Shown here: piece by piece, positions 1 to 11,395 of the stretch
How the letters are laid out: every line of letters begins with the position of its first letter
Numbering within the stretch: the stretch's first letter is position 1
Source: Tubulanus polymorphus
Lineage: Eukaryota > Nemertea > Palaeonemertea > Tubulaniformes > Tubulanidae
Length of the DNA: 64,000 nt
Reading direction: 5' to 3'
NCBI RefSeq assembly: GCF_964204645.1
Contig: NC_134026.1
Coordinates: 27,360,650-27,424,649 of the forward strand
Notes under the pieces: generated by a model
The model's input: the letters and a program-made list of their open reading frames with translations, nothing else
The model's database searches: none
What the model was told of the DNA's origin: nothing
Program-made: the position numbers and the translations under genes

Positions 1-2725
1 AGCGCCACGTCCTCTTACAGCTGGTGGAGTACCACTAATATAAATCAAAATATACATTATAGTTGTAATAATAAATCACACATCAAAGCATTGTTTCTAA
101 CAAATCGAAAGGACTTACCGTCCTCTAGCACCAGGAGTTGCTAGTAGACTACCTCTAGCAGGAGTTACAGGAGGACGACCTCTACCTCGTCCACGTACAG
201 GAGTACTAACTGGCGCATGTTGAGCTCCTCGAGGAGGACCTGTGTGCGACGATCCAATTCCCTGTTGATCTCCATTATAATACGCCAGTTCTTCCAGTTG
301 TTGTTGCCTGATATCATCATTCAGTTCCTAATTAAAACAGAAATGCCAGATTTGTGAAAACTGCTTGAGTACACCTGAAACACAAATCGATATGAGAGCT
401 AATTCTACTCACTGGAATGAGATAACGCTTAAGCTCTGACAAAGCATGGGCTAATCTGGAATGAGCCTCTGCTGGAGGTGCATATACTTCTACTTGAACA
501 TGTAACTCTTCACTTAAATGTGCATATTTTCCACCTTCTTTTCGTTGTTCTTCTTCCTGTTTTCAAATGAAGTTATCATAAGTCAATGAAAAACATGTAC
601 TTATAATTTCTAGCTCTAAAACAATAACCGCACACATAATGTGACTGGGTATTCATCATAGCTGGTTTAGTATACCAATCATGGCTCTAAAAAATTTTAA
701 AAGTTTATTCTAACCTTATCCTTATCCCTCATCGATCCTTTTCCTAATATAGCCATACGGGTGAGAGTACCTTCCTGCAGTCGTTTGAATGTGTGACCTT
801 TTGGACCCAACAGTTTCCCAACAAAGTTGAACTGAAAATCAAAAACAAAACTTTTATGAATTTATCTTTCTACATAGGTAGAAATCTTTACTAATGAAGC
901 ATGTCTGTTATCATGCTACCTAATGCCAACTACATTCCCATTATTATTCTAGTTATTAGACGAACCCGTTGAAACAAGGTCCAAAATGTTTTATATTTTA
1001 AGCGAATGTTTTAGATTAAATTCTTTTAGTGTCTATCATCGATTAAAATATACACCCTAACATATATATGTTAATTAAGGAGAAATTACTTTTTAAACTG
1101 AAAAAAAAAGAATATAATCCAAACAAAATTTAGAATAGATTTTAATGATATTCATTCTACAATCAGCACAACACCTATTATTTTATAAGTCCTCCACTTA
1201 CTTTTGGAAACTGTTTTACAGGAATAGATATTTTTTCAACTATTTTGATAGGTTTATCAGATATTAAATCGATGTGTGCCTTAGAAGACTCTGTACTTTG
1301 TTGCGTTGTATTTGACGCTCCATTTTCATGTTTCACTTGCCCATGCATGTTGTCTGAAATGTAAATTTCTAATTCTTGTGACCCTTACTCGGCAAGCTGA
1401 ATGAACTTTTTAGACAAAGATTATCATCAAGCTGGTCTTCTTTTTTATTACTATGAACTTCACATTTTTAAGCCATTTTTTGAACTCATAAATGGTAAAA
1501 TAGAGCTTACTAATTTTATCAATGAACAAGTAGGCCCTACCTAACAAATAATTAGACACAAATAATTCATTAAGACACAAATGATTTAATTTTACACTTT
1601 TATAATATTTTATTATTTCATCTTGCTTGTTTACTGGTAAATACATATTCGAATTTAACCAAAACAAACTAAATTAAAAACTTGACCTTTTCTGAAGCTA
1701 GGTTCTGCCGTTATTTTAAGCAAATTTTTGAGAAAACATTATAATTTTTACACCTCTAAAATTATCTAGAAAATGACACATCTGAAATGCATATAACTCT
1801 TTGAAAATTGCATTATCAATTCATATCATGGGACCCCATTTTATACATGCCTAACTGAAACTCAAAAACCTGACAGTGCTTTGCTTTCCAACGTGTAGCA
1901 GGGCGTTTTAAAAATCCAAAGGGCCGGTTCAGGTTACTAAAACATCATTTAAGCCTCAAAATGCCATGGCAAGCATTATAGATACCTATAGCCATAGAAC
2001 TCACAGTAATGATGATATTACTTTCTGAAGGATTCATCAATTTCAACAAGAACAAGGGATTATTTTAGTTTTGAAATTGGATACCTTGCATGACAGAAAC
2101 TGTTAATTTCAAGTACCGGTAACAGTAATAAAAGTGAAAACAATAAAAACCAGACAAAATTAGCCTAAAATCAAGTTTAATGATAACCTAGTATTATAGG
2201 GACTACAATTACAACAATGTTACCAACTTCAATGATAGCCAGATATCGTCGTCTATGCATTATATCCTGACACTGCACCCAATACCGTTTCACTAACTCA
2301 AGAGACAAACGGTCTCACACACACAGTCAGCGGACTGTCGTCACAACAATAGCTGAGGGTGAAAATTCAAGATGCGACACGTCACGGTATTATACACTGT
2401 TTACTTATAGGTAGTACCTAAGATACTGTGTCGCATCTATGAATCTGGGATCATCCCCAGCTATCCTGGCAAGCGACAAATAACGCCGGGTAAAACATTA
2501 AATATCACGAGGTGGAGGCGTGTGTGTAGTGTGTACGACACCCGACCCGATTCAGTTGCCGAAGGGAACAACTCCAAATAAAAACACTCAGCAATACATT
2601 CTACAACGAAATCCATTAAAGACGGTAAAATAATTCCTACCTAATCCTTGCTGGGAAGAATATGAACCGTAACCTTGTTGATTATCATCCATTTCATCGA
2701 CCGCGTTCGACCACGAAGAATTCAT
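1..2725 (-). CDS. khdrbs: KH-domain RNA-binding protein, STAR/KHDRBS (Sam68/Kep1) family, 5' part
   Basis: Partial gene running off the left edge. Exons read on the minus strand: 2641-2725, 1202-1353, 715-831, 413-556, 119-327, 1-34, giving 247 residues with all junctions in phase and GT-AG introns. The start ATG at 2725 begins [14 protein letters not shown]. The maxi-KH domain follows from about residue 70: [20 protein letters not shown], then the GKGSMRDK loop typical of STAR proteins, then a QUA2-like helix ending in [17 protein letters not shown]. The tail is rich in RG repeats and prolines ([11 protein letters not shown]), as in Sam68 and its relatives. Known role of the family: nuclear binding of U/A-rich RNA and control of splicing. 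The segment [11 protein letters not shown] resembles the insect Kep1 branch more than vertebrate Sam68 (TGAKI). I see no clear QUA1 dimerisation segment in the 79 residues before the KH core. Confidence 0.9.
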
Positions 2726-3322
2726 CGTCAACTAAAACTGCACGCCTTCTGACACCGATATATCTATATGTACCACGCGCCCCGGATGTATTGTTACGTA
2801 GATAAAATATAGTGCGCTACAAAATTTGAATTATGATATAAATATTACACAAACTTTCACAATCTGACTTGATTTAGTCAATTAATATATACATTATGTC
2901 ATTTTCAAATGAATAGTAGGTATTAATTGGCAAAATAGCTGATTTGATGAATAGTGCAGGGTGCGCGTAGCAATTTATCACGCAATTCGACACTAGATGT
3001 CAGCATATTCCGTTAAGACTAGACCACTCGCTTGCCAAAGTTGACAAAAAGTCACATTGGGAATGCGGTGGCGGCCCGGGGCGGGTGGAAAATCGAATAA
3101 CCTGACGAAATTTGCATTTGATTATGCCTTTCGGTGTGTTTTTTGTTATTCTCAATTTTAAAAATATGTTTGCTTACAAATAAACACGGGGTGTGGTACT
3201 CAAAATAAAGCGTGTGAAGTTTCACAAAAAAGACATCAAACATTGACTGACTAGGCCGGCTACCGGAGATGCAGTTGCTCGTTGTCTTGTCTCGTTGATT
3301 TTTAAAACGCAAAGTATCACTC
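2726..3322. promoter_or_regulatory. Shared upstream region between khdrbs and the first LDLa gene
   Basis: 597 bp between two divergent start codons. It must hold the 5' UTRs and promoters of both genes. I see no coding exon, no repeat and no convincing TATA box placed for either gene; the stretch at 3060-3090 is locally GC-rich. Confidence 0.4.
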
Positions 3323-4204
3323 ATGTCGAAATATAATTGGAACACGTATATATTCATTGTACTTTTCACAGCTGTGTGTTTTCATACAGGTAGGAAGAGT
3401 TAACATTTACATCTATTCTACTCAATGCACGGGAATGTTTTTAGTTTAAAAATCTTGTTACAGTATTCTGCCAACGATGGGGCCAATCGAATGATGATTC
3501 TGAAGGTATGTAGACCTGACTGGCCCTTAAAAACATCTTAAATGCAAGTACCCGAAACTGATTTTAAAGTATCAAGTATTTTCATAGAGGATTCCGGATT
3601 GTGGTGCAAAGGTCGCAGTTGGCGACGGCGAGATTTGAAATGCAGGACAGCAATTACCGAGAATAGAACGACTTGTATTGAAATCGCAAAAATATGTGAT
3701 AACTCAACAGATTGTGCTGATGGTTCCGACGAGGACTTGAAATGGGCGCCTTGCAAACTTGGAATAAACGCTCGTATTGAAGCAGCAAAGAACAGGAGTA
3801 AGTTGGATTCCTACTTCGTTGATGGAATAGAGTCTTAGACGAGGTTGAAAAAACGATATTATGAATCCATTGGTATTTTTCTTAAATTGATAGAAGTTTA
3901 GATGGTTTCGGGTTTTTTTTCAGGAAATATGTACATCATCGGAGGTGTTTTAGGAGGTCTATTTGGGGGAATACTGATCGGGGCGATTATCTGTGTCGTT
4001 CGGCATCGCCATTCATTGGCTAAACAAGTAGAAGGCGTTGATTATCCAGATTTTGCTGCTGCCTGGTTTGGGGAAGACATCGAGTATGAAGAAAAACCAA
4101 AATCCACAAACGAAGTGGCCAAAAAAGAATCGGGCGACAAAGAAGACAAGTCAGACTGCGTTGCGAAAATGGACACGTCTGAACCAAATCAATGCAAATA
4201 CTAA
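3323..4204 (+). CDS. Small type I membrane protein with one LDL-receptor class A domain (copy A)
   Basis: Exons 3323-3389, 3464-3505, 3588-3797, 3924-4204; 199 residues, all junctions phase 1. Residues 1-21 form a signal peptide. Residues 43-92 hold six cysteines in LDLa order, ending DCADGSDED, the calcium-binding signature. Residues about 110-132 are a membrane segment very rich in glycine (GGVLGGLFGGILIG), a glycine-zipper pattern. A basic RHRH stop-transfer follows, then a charged cytoplasmic tail with FAAAWFGED, ending QCKY. The layout (signal, one LDLa, one TM, short tail) resembles the LDLRAD3/LDLRAD4 group, but a specific orthologue cannot be named. A paralogue lies directly downstream with the same exon plan. 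Function unknown; surface binding or adaptor roles are inference only. Confidence 0.82.
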
Positions 4205-4623
4205 ATCGCCACAAAAAAATCTCTCACGAAACTTCAATTCTATGCACCAAGAAAAAATCTTATTTCAATTTCTTTGATCAGCAGCTACAAATTGACAACA
4301 TTTTCTAATGAATTTTGATATAGGTTTTATATCTCATCTCTGTACGTATATATGTATTCACAGACATTTATTCGTGGCGCGTTTTGAATTTCCTGTACGA
4401 CATGAAAGGCCACGAGTAACGTTGCACCTTATCATTAAACACAACAATTTTTTTAATGTAGCCAAAATAGTTAGATTTGAAAAAGAATACGTTTGTTCGT
4501 GTCGCGGGTGTGGTACGCAAAATACTCTTTGAATAATCCGAAAGATGATGGAACTAGTACGTACACGCCGAACAAAACAGTTGTTTTTTGTTTAGTGATG
4601 TCGACAGCTTCAAAATATCACTC
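4205..4623 (+). other. 3' flank of copy A and upstream region of copy B
   Basis: 419 bp. An ATTAAA hexamer near 4434 could serve as poly(A) signal for copy A. No coding exon is seen. The rest should contain the promoter of copy B. Confidence 0.35.
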
Positions 4624-7107
4624 ATGTTGAATACGAATATATTTCTCATATTGACCATCTTGTGTCTCATATCATGCCAGGCAGGTAAGTTTTAGCCAAT
4701 TAGTTATATAGTTCATTTTGATAGTTCATCCACTTCTTTAAAATGTCGACCGGTTTAATTTGTTACAGTATACTGTGGAAGTCCATGGGGCAAACCTGTC
4801 AAACGAGATCCCGCTCGTAAGTACCGTAGTAGTTTCCATTTTCATATAAGAGGAATTTTTTTATGTGCAAGAGCCAAAGGTGTGAATCATTGGGCGGGGA
4901 TTTTTGGATTTTTGAATTTCTGAGAATTAGAGTTTAGAGATTAGTAATTTTAGATTCAACGCTCGATAGGCCTACAAAATGCTGAATTCATCGGTTCAGC
5001 ATCAGTAGGCTATCGATCGGTAAATGTATCTATTTTCAATAGCAAGTAACACCGTTAGATTTCTCGCGAATCTCGGATTTATTGGGACTATCTCGGGACC
5101 ATCCATGTTTTCGTTTGAGAAAGTTGGCTCGGAGTTTAATTGGCGAAAATGGTTGGTTAGGTCGTTGGTATTTGCTAAGCAGGGAGAACGGTCTCTGTTC
5201 TTAAAAAGTGTCCATAAATCTCTAGGGTTAGACTTTTTTTAGGTTCTGTGCGTTTGTTTAGTTGACATATAGAGTTTTGGTTGTCGTTTGTAACAGAGGT
5301 TTCTTAGAGTCGAAATAAAAGGCGATTTAATCTGGCTTATATTTTCTTTTGTTTTATGTTTAGCATAGCGCCGCTTGGCTTGGTGGTGATTCCTTTACAT
5401 TGTTTGCTTTTACCACTGAGATTAGATTTGGGTTTAACGTTGTCGTTTTAGGGGTAGGCCTAGTATTTGTAATTCCAATAATATTTGTAGCTGCAATTTT
5501 TAAACGGTCACAAATGAGATTATTTTCCTGGTTTGCATCTATTTGCCGGTTCTAAGGTTATCGCTCATAAGTCAATAGATTCAGTTTCACGTGAATATAC
5601 GTTGACTTAGTTTGGGCATGGACGTATATAAACTATCTAGTTAATACGTCCATGGTTTGAGTACGGTGCGAATAGGACGATCGGACGTGGCCCGTTCAAA
5701 ATTACGGGAATCTGCGAATATTTGAAATGGATCCGGTAGATCAAAGTGATCATGTAGCCAACAATATGACAGTTTGTCCCTTTTTAAACAAGTAAATTCA
5801 CCGACAAGTCTTTCATAGCCAATCCCACACCGTTTACTTCTCTTTCTAAATTCAAGAAGCCTTCGACTATAATCATTTACACTTTGGTCCTTATTATATC
5901 TAGTTAGAAAATATTACTATGAAATCATCGTTGTTATTTGGGGAAATCTAAATGTCTTTTTTTTGTTTTTGTATGAGCGTTTTGGTCGCCACACATGAAA
6001 ATCTGGTTGCCTAATATTGTCTAACTCGTTAAAAAGGTTACATCGCCATAATCACTTGTTTCACTGCTAACGTAAATGCCACAACAAAATTTTTTCATGG
6101 TGAAACATCGGTCTAGTGTCACCTTGTCACACATATTGTTAAGATCATATCGTAATCTGTTTTTCAAACTTAATGATTTTTCATCATGACTCCGCAATGA
6201 AAATTATTTGATATGAAAAATAGATCATTTTAGTGATATTTGTGACATAGTTCGACACAAAGGCTTACTCTATTGGAGCCCAAGTTTTTAACACTGCGAG
6301 GTCGCACCAATATTCCGCGGCCCTGCAAAGAAGAATCCGAAAATTGGCACCCTAGATGCATGGGGCAATTTCAATACTGACTAAGAATCAAGCAAGTTTG
6401 GAATCGGCTATTTTGAACGAGAACTACACAAAAATACTAAGAATCCCCTTTTTAAAACCCCTCTTAGGGCCTGAGGCCATGATTTTATGTGTATGAATAT
6501 ATATTGTAGTGGATAATGCTCAGTTATGGTGCCCGAAGAAAACGAGGAGGAGCGGATATAGATTCAAATGTAAAACGCCTGGAGCAAATAACAAGGAGAT
6601 TTGTATTGCATTAGAAAAAGTATGTGATAAAACAACAGATTGCGCTGATGGTTCCGACGAGGATTCAAATTGGGCGCCTTGCAACCTTGCAATAAACGCC
6701 CGTCGTACTAAAGCAAAACGAACGAGTACGTTTGGATTTTTTATTTCGCACGTGTCCTTATGTGAACACCCAGTTGCTCCGTTTCGTAGGATTTAAGTTC
6801 TTATATTTATATTTTAGGGAATATGTACATTATTGGGGGTGTTCTAGGAGGTGTGTTTGGGGGAATATTGGTTGGAGCGATTATCTGCGTTGTTCGGCAT
6901 CGCCATTCATTGGCAAAAGAACAAACAGGGATGGAATACACAGATTACGCAGCCGCATGGTTCGGGATGGATGGTGACGCCGATATTAAAGAAAGTGAAG
7001 AAAAATCTGCAAATGAAGTGGCCAAAAAAGAACCGGACAGTGAAAAATCAAAATGTGCAGCGGAAGTGGACACAACTGCACCAGACCAATACACATGGAA
7101 ATACTAA
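4624..7107 (+). CDS. Small type I membrane protein with one LDL-receptor class A domain (copy B)
   Basis: Exons 4624-4684, 4769-4816, 6510-6725, 6818-7107; 204 residues, same exon number and the same phase 1 junctions as copy A. Signal peptide MLNTNIFLILTILCLISCQA, LDLa from residue 44 with DCADGSDED, glycine-rich TM at about 111-133 (GGVLGGVFGGILVG), tail with YAAAWFGMDGD and a terminus ending TWKY. Intron 2 (4817-6509, 1.7 kb) is far longer than in copy A, and I see no coding exon in it. LDLa, membrane segment and first part of the tail are closely similar to copy A, so the pair arose by tandem duplication. The linker before LDLa and the distal tail are divergent. An ATTAAA near 7252 may be the poly(A) signal. 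Confidence 0.82.
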
Positions 7108-7694
7108 ATTCATCAAATCTAAAACATAACAATTTCACCGTGCACCAAAAAATAATTGTATTCAATATTTAATTCTTCAATCAGCTGTAGAAAAATGACC
7201 TAAAGAAGGTTTTTCACTAAATATTCCTAGTTTTGATATTCGTGATATGAAATTAAAGAACAAACACTTTTAACTTGTTTTTTTCTCGCACTTAACATAA
7301 ATGAAGAACGAGACACATGCGTAAATTCATTCGTAAACAGACAGAATACGTAATAGTTATCTATAAATAAGGGTGTGGCTAGAGAGCCTCGAGATATACA
7401 CAATCACATCATCGCAGTTTATATATATGATAGCCAGGTTGCTGAACAAAAGCTTTATCCACATTCAGCTCTTTTCACGTCAACCTTCCAAGCCTACGTT
7501 CGGGTTAAAAATACAAGGTAAGTTTGAAATAATAACGTTGAATCGTTCCTAGATAATTTGATTTGCAGGGTCCGTTGTCTTTCCGATGATGCACCAACTG
7601 TTGCGAGTTCAATCCGTGATTTGTAGTGGTTTTCTTTGCTTTTTGTTGTAGGAATCATCCATGTAGAAATTAGCCAAATAAACAGATATCAATT
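7108..7694 (+). other. Upstream region and probable 5' UTR exons of copy C
   Basis: 587 bp. A stretch ending at 7519 is followed by a good donor (GTAAGT), and a second segment from about 7652 follows TTGTTGTAG. Together they look like 5' UTR exons. An ATG near 7429 opens a short frame that does not join in phase with the downstream coding exon. Confidence 0.4.
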
Positions 7695-8205
7695 ATGGTG
7701 ATATTTGGTAAGTTCTGAATGTACATGTTAATATGATTAACAATCAATACATAGGCAGTCGATTTTACTCCCGGGAATCAAGCGGAAACTTAGAACCTTA
7801 ACATATACGTAAAATTATATCGTAATACAGCCTGTGTGTCTTGAAGATTCTATATTTCGTTGTCATTTGTTAATCGCTTTTGTAGATGGGCGAGTTTTAC
7901 AGTTTCTTCTCGTGGCTGGTCTAACCACATTATCCTGTGCCATATTCTGTGCATTGCTACACACAGTGAGGATTGCGATCAGAGCTTGCAATGCCGACGC
8001 AGAATCATCGCATGAATCACGTGACCATGAACTCGATGACGATGACGAGGACCCGGGTTTGAATCATCCACGTGTTCGTCCAGAGATTTATGCTACTCAA
8101 CCACCGCCTTATTCGGCCTGGAACACAGCTCAATCGGGTTCGCCATATACTAAAGACTTACCTCCAACATATGACGAAGCCATCAAATACCAGTGGAATT
8201 ACTAA
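7695..8205 (+). CDS. Small single-pass membrane protein with two PY motifs (copy C)
   Basis: Exons 7695-7707 (MVIF plus one base) and 7886-8205; 110 residues. The acceptor at 7885 is the one that keeps frame; an acceptor nearer 7831 would give an early stop. After a very short N terminus, residues about 8-32 form a hydrophobic segment, then basic residues, an acidic run (ELDDDDED), and a tail with PPPY (77-80) and PPTY (97-100), ending YQWNY. PY motifs are known ligands of WW domains, especially NEDD4-type ubiquitin ligases. TM plus paired PY motifs recalls the PMEPA1/LDLRAD4 group. There is no LDLa domain and no signal peptide, unlike copies A and B; kinship is suggested by position, phase 1 splicing and the aromatic C terminus but is weak. 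A longer 5' coding part has not been excluded. Confidence 0.68.
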
Positions 8206-8884
8206 CTTCATTCAATCTCAGGATATGTGCATATATCTGTACAAAGATATCCATAAGTGAACATCCATAATTTTAGCATGATTATAAGAGAATTGACATT
8301 TTGATACCAAACGAAATCTGAACGGTTTAATTCTACAGTTGCTTTAATATAACAGCCTCCCTCGCAGGGATTTGAACCTGATGGCACCGCATCGAGTCAT
8401 GTTCGAGATATAGCATTGTCTTTGACTTCATTTTTAAATCCATACAACGAGATTCGAGAAATCATTTGTTTGCATATACGGTAGTTGTTTAATTGGTTTT
8501 ATATAATCAAATAGTATAGATGTGTATGTTATTTTTTGTCAATGGCTGACGAGTAATATAATTGTTATATGTTTCATATTCACAATGAATTCGTCTTATG
8601 CTGGTGGTATTCATATAGCCGATAATCGTTATTCCAACCCCAAACGTACATTTCTAAATGGATTATATATGGACTAAACGGACATTTCGAAATTCAACAA
8701 ATATAATCTAAATGCCCATAGATTCCGTTTCAAGGGGCCATTGAATAAAATAGGTATGTCCTCTGTCCAAGCTTAAAAGTCACACCGGTTTTATTTAATA
8801 CTGCGCTGACGACCGTGAATCATTAGCATATAGAAAAGAAATGGAATGGAACACTATCTCTGATACAATATGGACAAGAGCTTT
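8206..8884. other. Spacer between copy C and the beta-TrCP 3' end
   Basis: Holds the 3' UTR of copy C and a tRNA-like fragment near 8349-8386. No coding exon or clear poly(A) signal for copy C is seen. Confidence 0.35.
8349..8386 (-). repeat. tRNA-like B-box fragment, possible SINE remnant
   Basis: Read on the minus strand, this contains GGTTCAAATCC, a near-perfect RNA polymerase III B box, flanked by short complementary bases like a T-arm. No A box or acceptor stem is visible at tRNA spacing, so it is at most a fragment. Confidence 0.35.
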
Positions 8885-11395
8885 TTTATTTCAGCTGATG
8901 ACTGACAGCAAAAACTTAACATCCATTCACAAAAAATTCATAACAATACACAAGTATAAACATACATTCACGAGGAAACCAAAATTACGCGTTATTTGTA
9001 ACACTATTCATACTTGATTCATTTACGTTTAAAATTACAGTTAACCTCGCCCAACTCTGGCAAACTGGGACCAACAAAATATGTCCGCGAAGGTAACCGA
9101 ATTCAGAGTTACGGATAGGAAAATACGTTAGGAAGTCAGAAATATGATTTTGTTTTTGTCACAGTCAAAATCGGAGTAAGGCGAGGTTCTGTATAGGGAA
9201 AAAGCTCGAACTTGGTATCTCGTTTTAATTAGCCAAATTACTGCAATATAACAGGTTTTGTTTTTCATGTGTGGTGACAAGTAGAGGATCTATCATTTAC
9301 TCATTACTTTAAGAATCACTGTTCTCATTATTGAGATAAATATATAATATATAATTAGCTCAAAGAAACAAAATATCAACATATATAACAATATCAAATA
9401 TAAAACAAGAATTACAGAAAATAGGAAGCACAAGTAACGTAAGGTGGGAACGAAAATGATTTTTTGAATAATAAACAGATGAATAGATATTGGATACTTC
9501 GTTTAGAGACTTCTGCGATGAGAACATGATTAAAAATGTGAAATGATAGGAATGAGGATTTACAGAACTTAATGAATATTGTTTGAACCATTGTCTATAC
9601 AAACAATACTACAGTGGATTCGTCCTAAAAACTTAATATCAGTCAACTCAAACTATATTCGATCGTTTTCAAGAAAGACTTTAAATTTCCCTGATTCTCA
9701 ACTCTGTGAAGTATGTAGGTTGCAATGCTTAGGAGTTGACCGTATATTTTCAACAAGCTTACTGTGCCACACCAAAAATCGATTGAAACAAACCCTTTAG
9801 TTCGTGTGAAGATCTGATGATAAAATTCAAAATGTGAAGTAAATAGCTCTTAATATCAGCATTTTTGATTTTGTAACCAGTACACGCGAGTACCGGTACA
9901 TTATATATGTATCAACAAAAAAGAATACTGAAAATCTACTAAGACTGCTGGACTATTGACAAGAACTGCTCAAGTCCTCTACAAAGAATATATACACATT
10001 ATTAGACTTACTGTATAAATTTGAAAGCTGAATTAGTATTTGCATTAACCTCTTATAGATTCTAATAATTAGGGGCCAGTTGATCGAAAGTTGAAAGAAC
10101 TAAACCAGTGGATAACTCAACCAACTTTTGAGCGACTGTCTCCTAAAAGGGAATAATTACATGTATACAGTAAACAAATGATACAATGACAAATCAGGAC
10201 ATGGAAATGGCAGTTGGTATGTATGGTTTTTATGCCTTTATCAATGTATGAGAAACATGAAATGGATTTTTCAGTTAGGACTACCTGGTAAATATATATT
10301 GACATGAAAACCGAAACAAATATTAATTTCCTAGGTAGATCTCCAAAAAGTCCATAGATAAACTACTACATTGTGTACAAAATCATCCCGATTGTATTCA
10401 ATCAAATAAAACAGCTCAAATAGGTTAAAACCCAACAATAAAGAGTACATTAACCAATTCACGAAGTGCCCTGAATATGACCTCAGTATGACTAATACCG
10501 AAGAGTGCAATAACAAGGTTCTCTCATTTTTGTAGGCAAAATAATAGAATCGTTCACTTCACACATATAGAATCAATCAACTAAATTTACATAGCTCATT
10601 GGAAGAAATAATGTAGACGAACAGGTCCATGATACCAGTTATCAAGCCAAATAGGCAAATCTAAAAATGAACTATTCAGTGAACTGATAAGCTAGATAAT
10701 AACCAAATAATGCAAGGGTATCAACTCAATATTAATTAGCTAACCTTTTAAAACATCATTCATTTAAACCACAACCACACAACATACATTATGAATTCAG
10801 AGTTTTTTTTGAATGATTTAAGTTTCATTACATAAAGAGTTTTGTGCAAATGACAACAATCACTATTTGTTGGATTCTCTGTGAACGAAGGTTTAGTCGC
10901 ATCGGTTAAAAATAACCACAAACGTGATGAAAATAGCGAATACCAGTGACAATGGTCGAGATGAGTATCGCACAAAGAATCAAACCGTTTACACATAACT
11001 ACGATAATCCACACTGTGTCCATCTCAATTCTCGAAAACTGTGATTCGTATATATGCAGTGGTGTAGAAACTGCACTCACGTTTGGAAACTCGGAACAAC
11101 GCGACAGTTCATTTATACAGCTTACTCAAAATGTACAGCGCGGACTAGTGGTACTTAGTACAACGGGGGGTAAAAACACCATCGCATCACGACGAGTGTT
11201 ACACTTGAGTAATGTATATATACGCGGTAGAAAATGATGCATCGATGGAATTTCTTTTAGATTCTCTCTCGGTTTAACCACTAGTAAAGGTGAGCGACAT
11301 TAGTTATTGAATTCATAGCGCCAAGTTTAGAATCGGGAAATAAACAGCTATGCCAGCAAAAAATATGATACGTTATCACAACAATGTTTTTTTTT
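8885..11395 (-). other. Probable 3' UTR of beta-TrCP
   Basis: 2.5 kb downstream of the beta-TrCP stop with no recognisable coding exon on either strand. On the minus strand an AATAAA lies at 8885-8890, near the far end, and would fit a long 3' UTR. Small open frames here have no domain signal. Confidence 0.4.
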
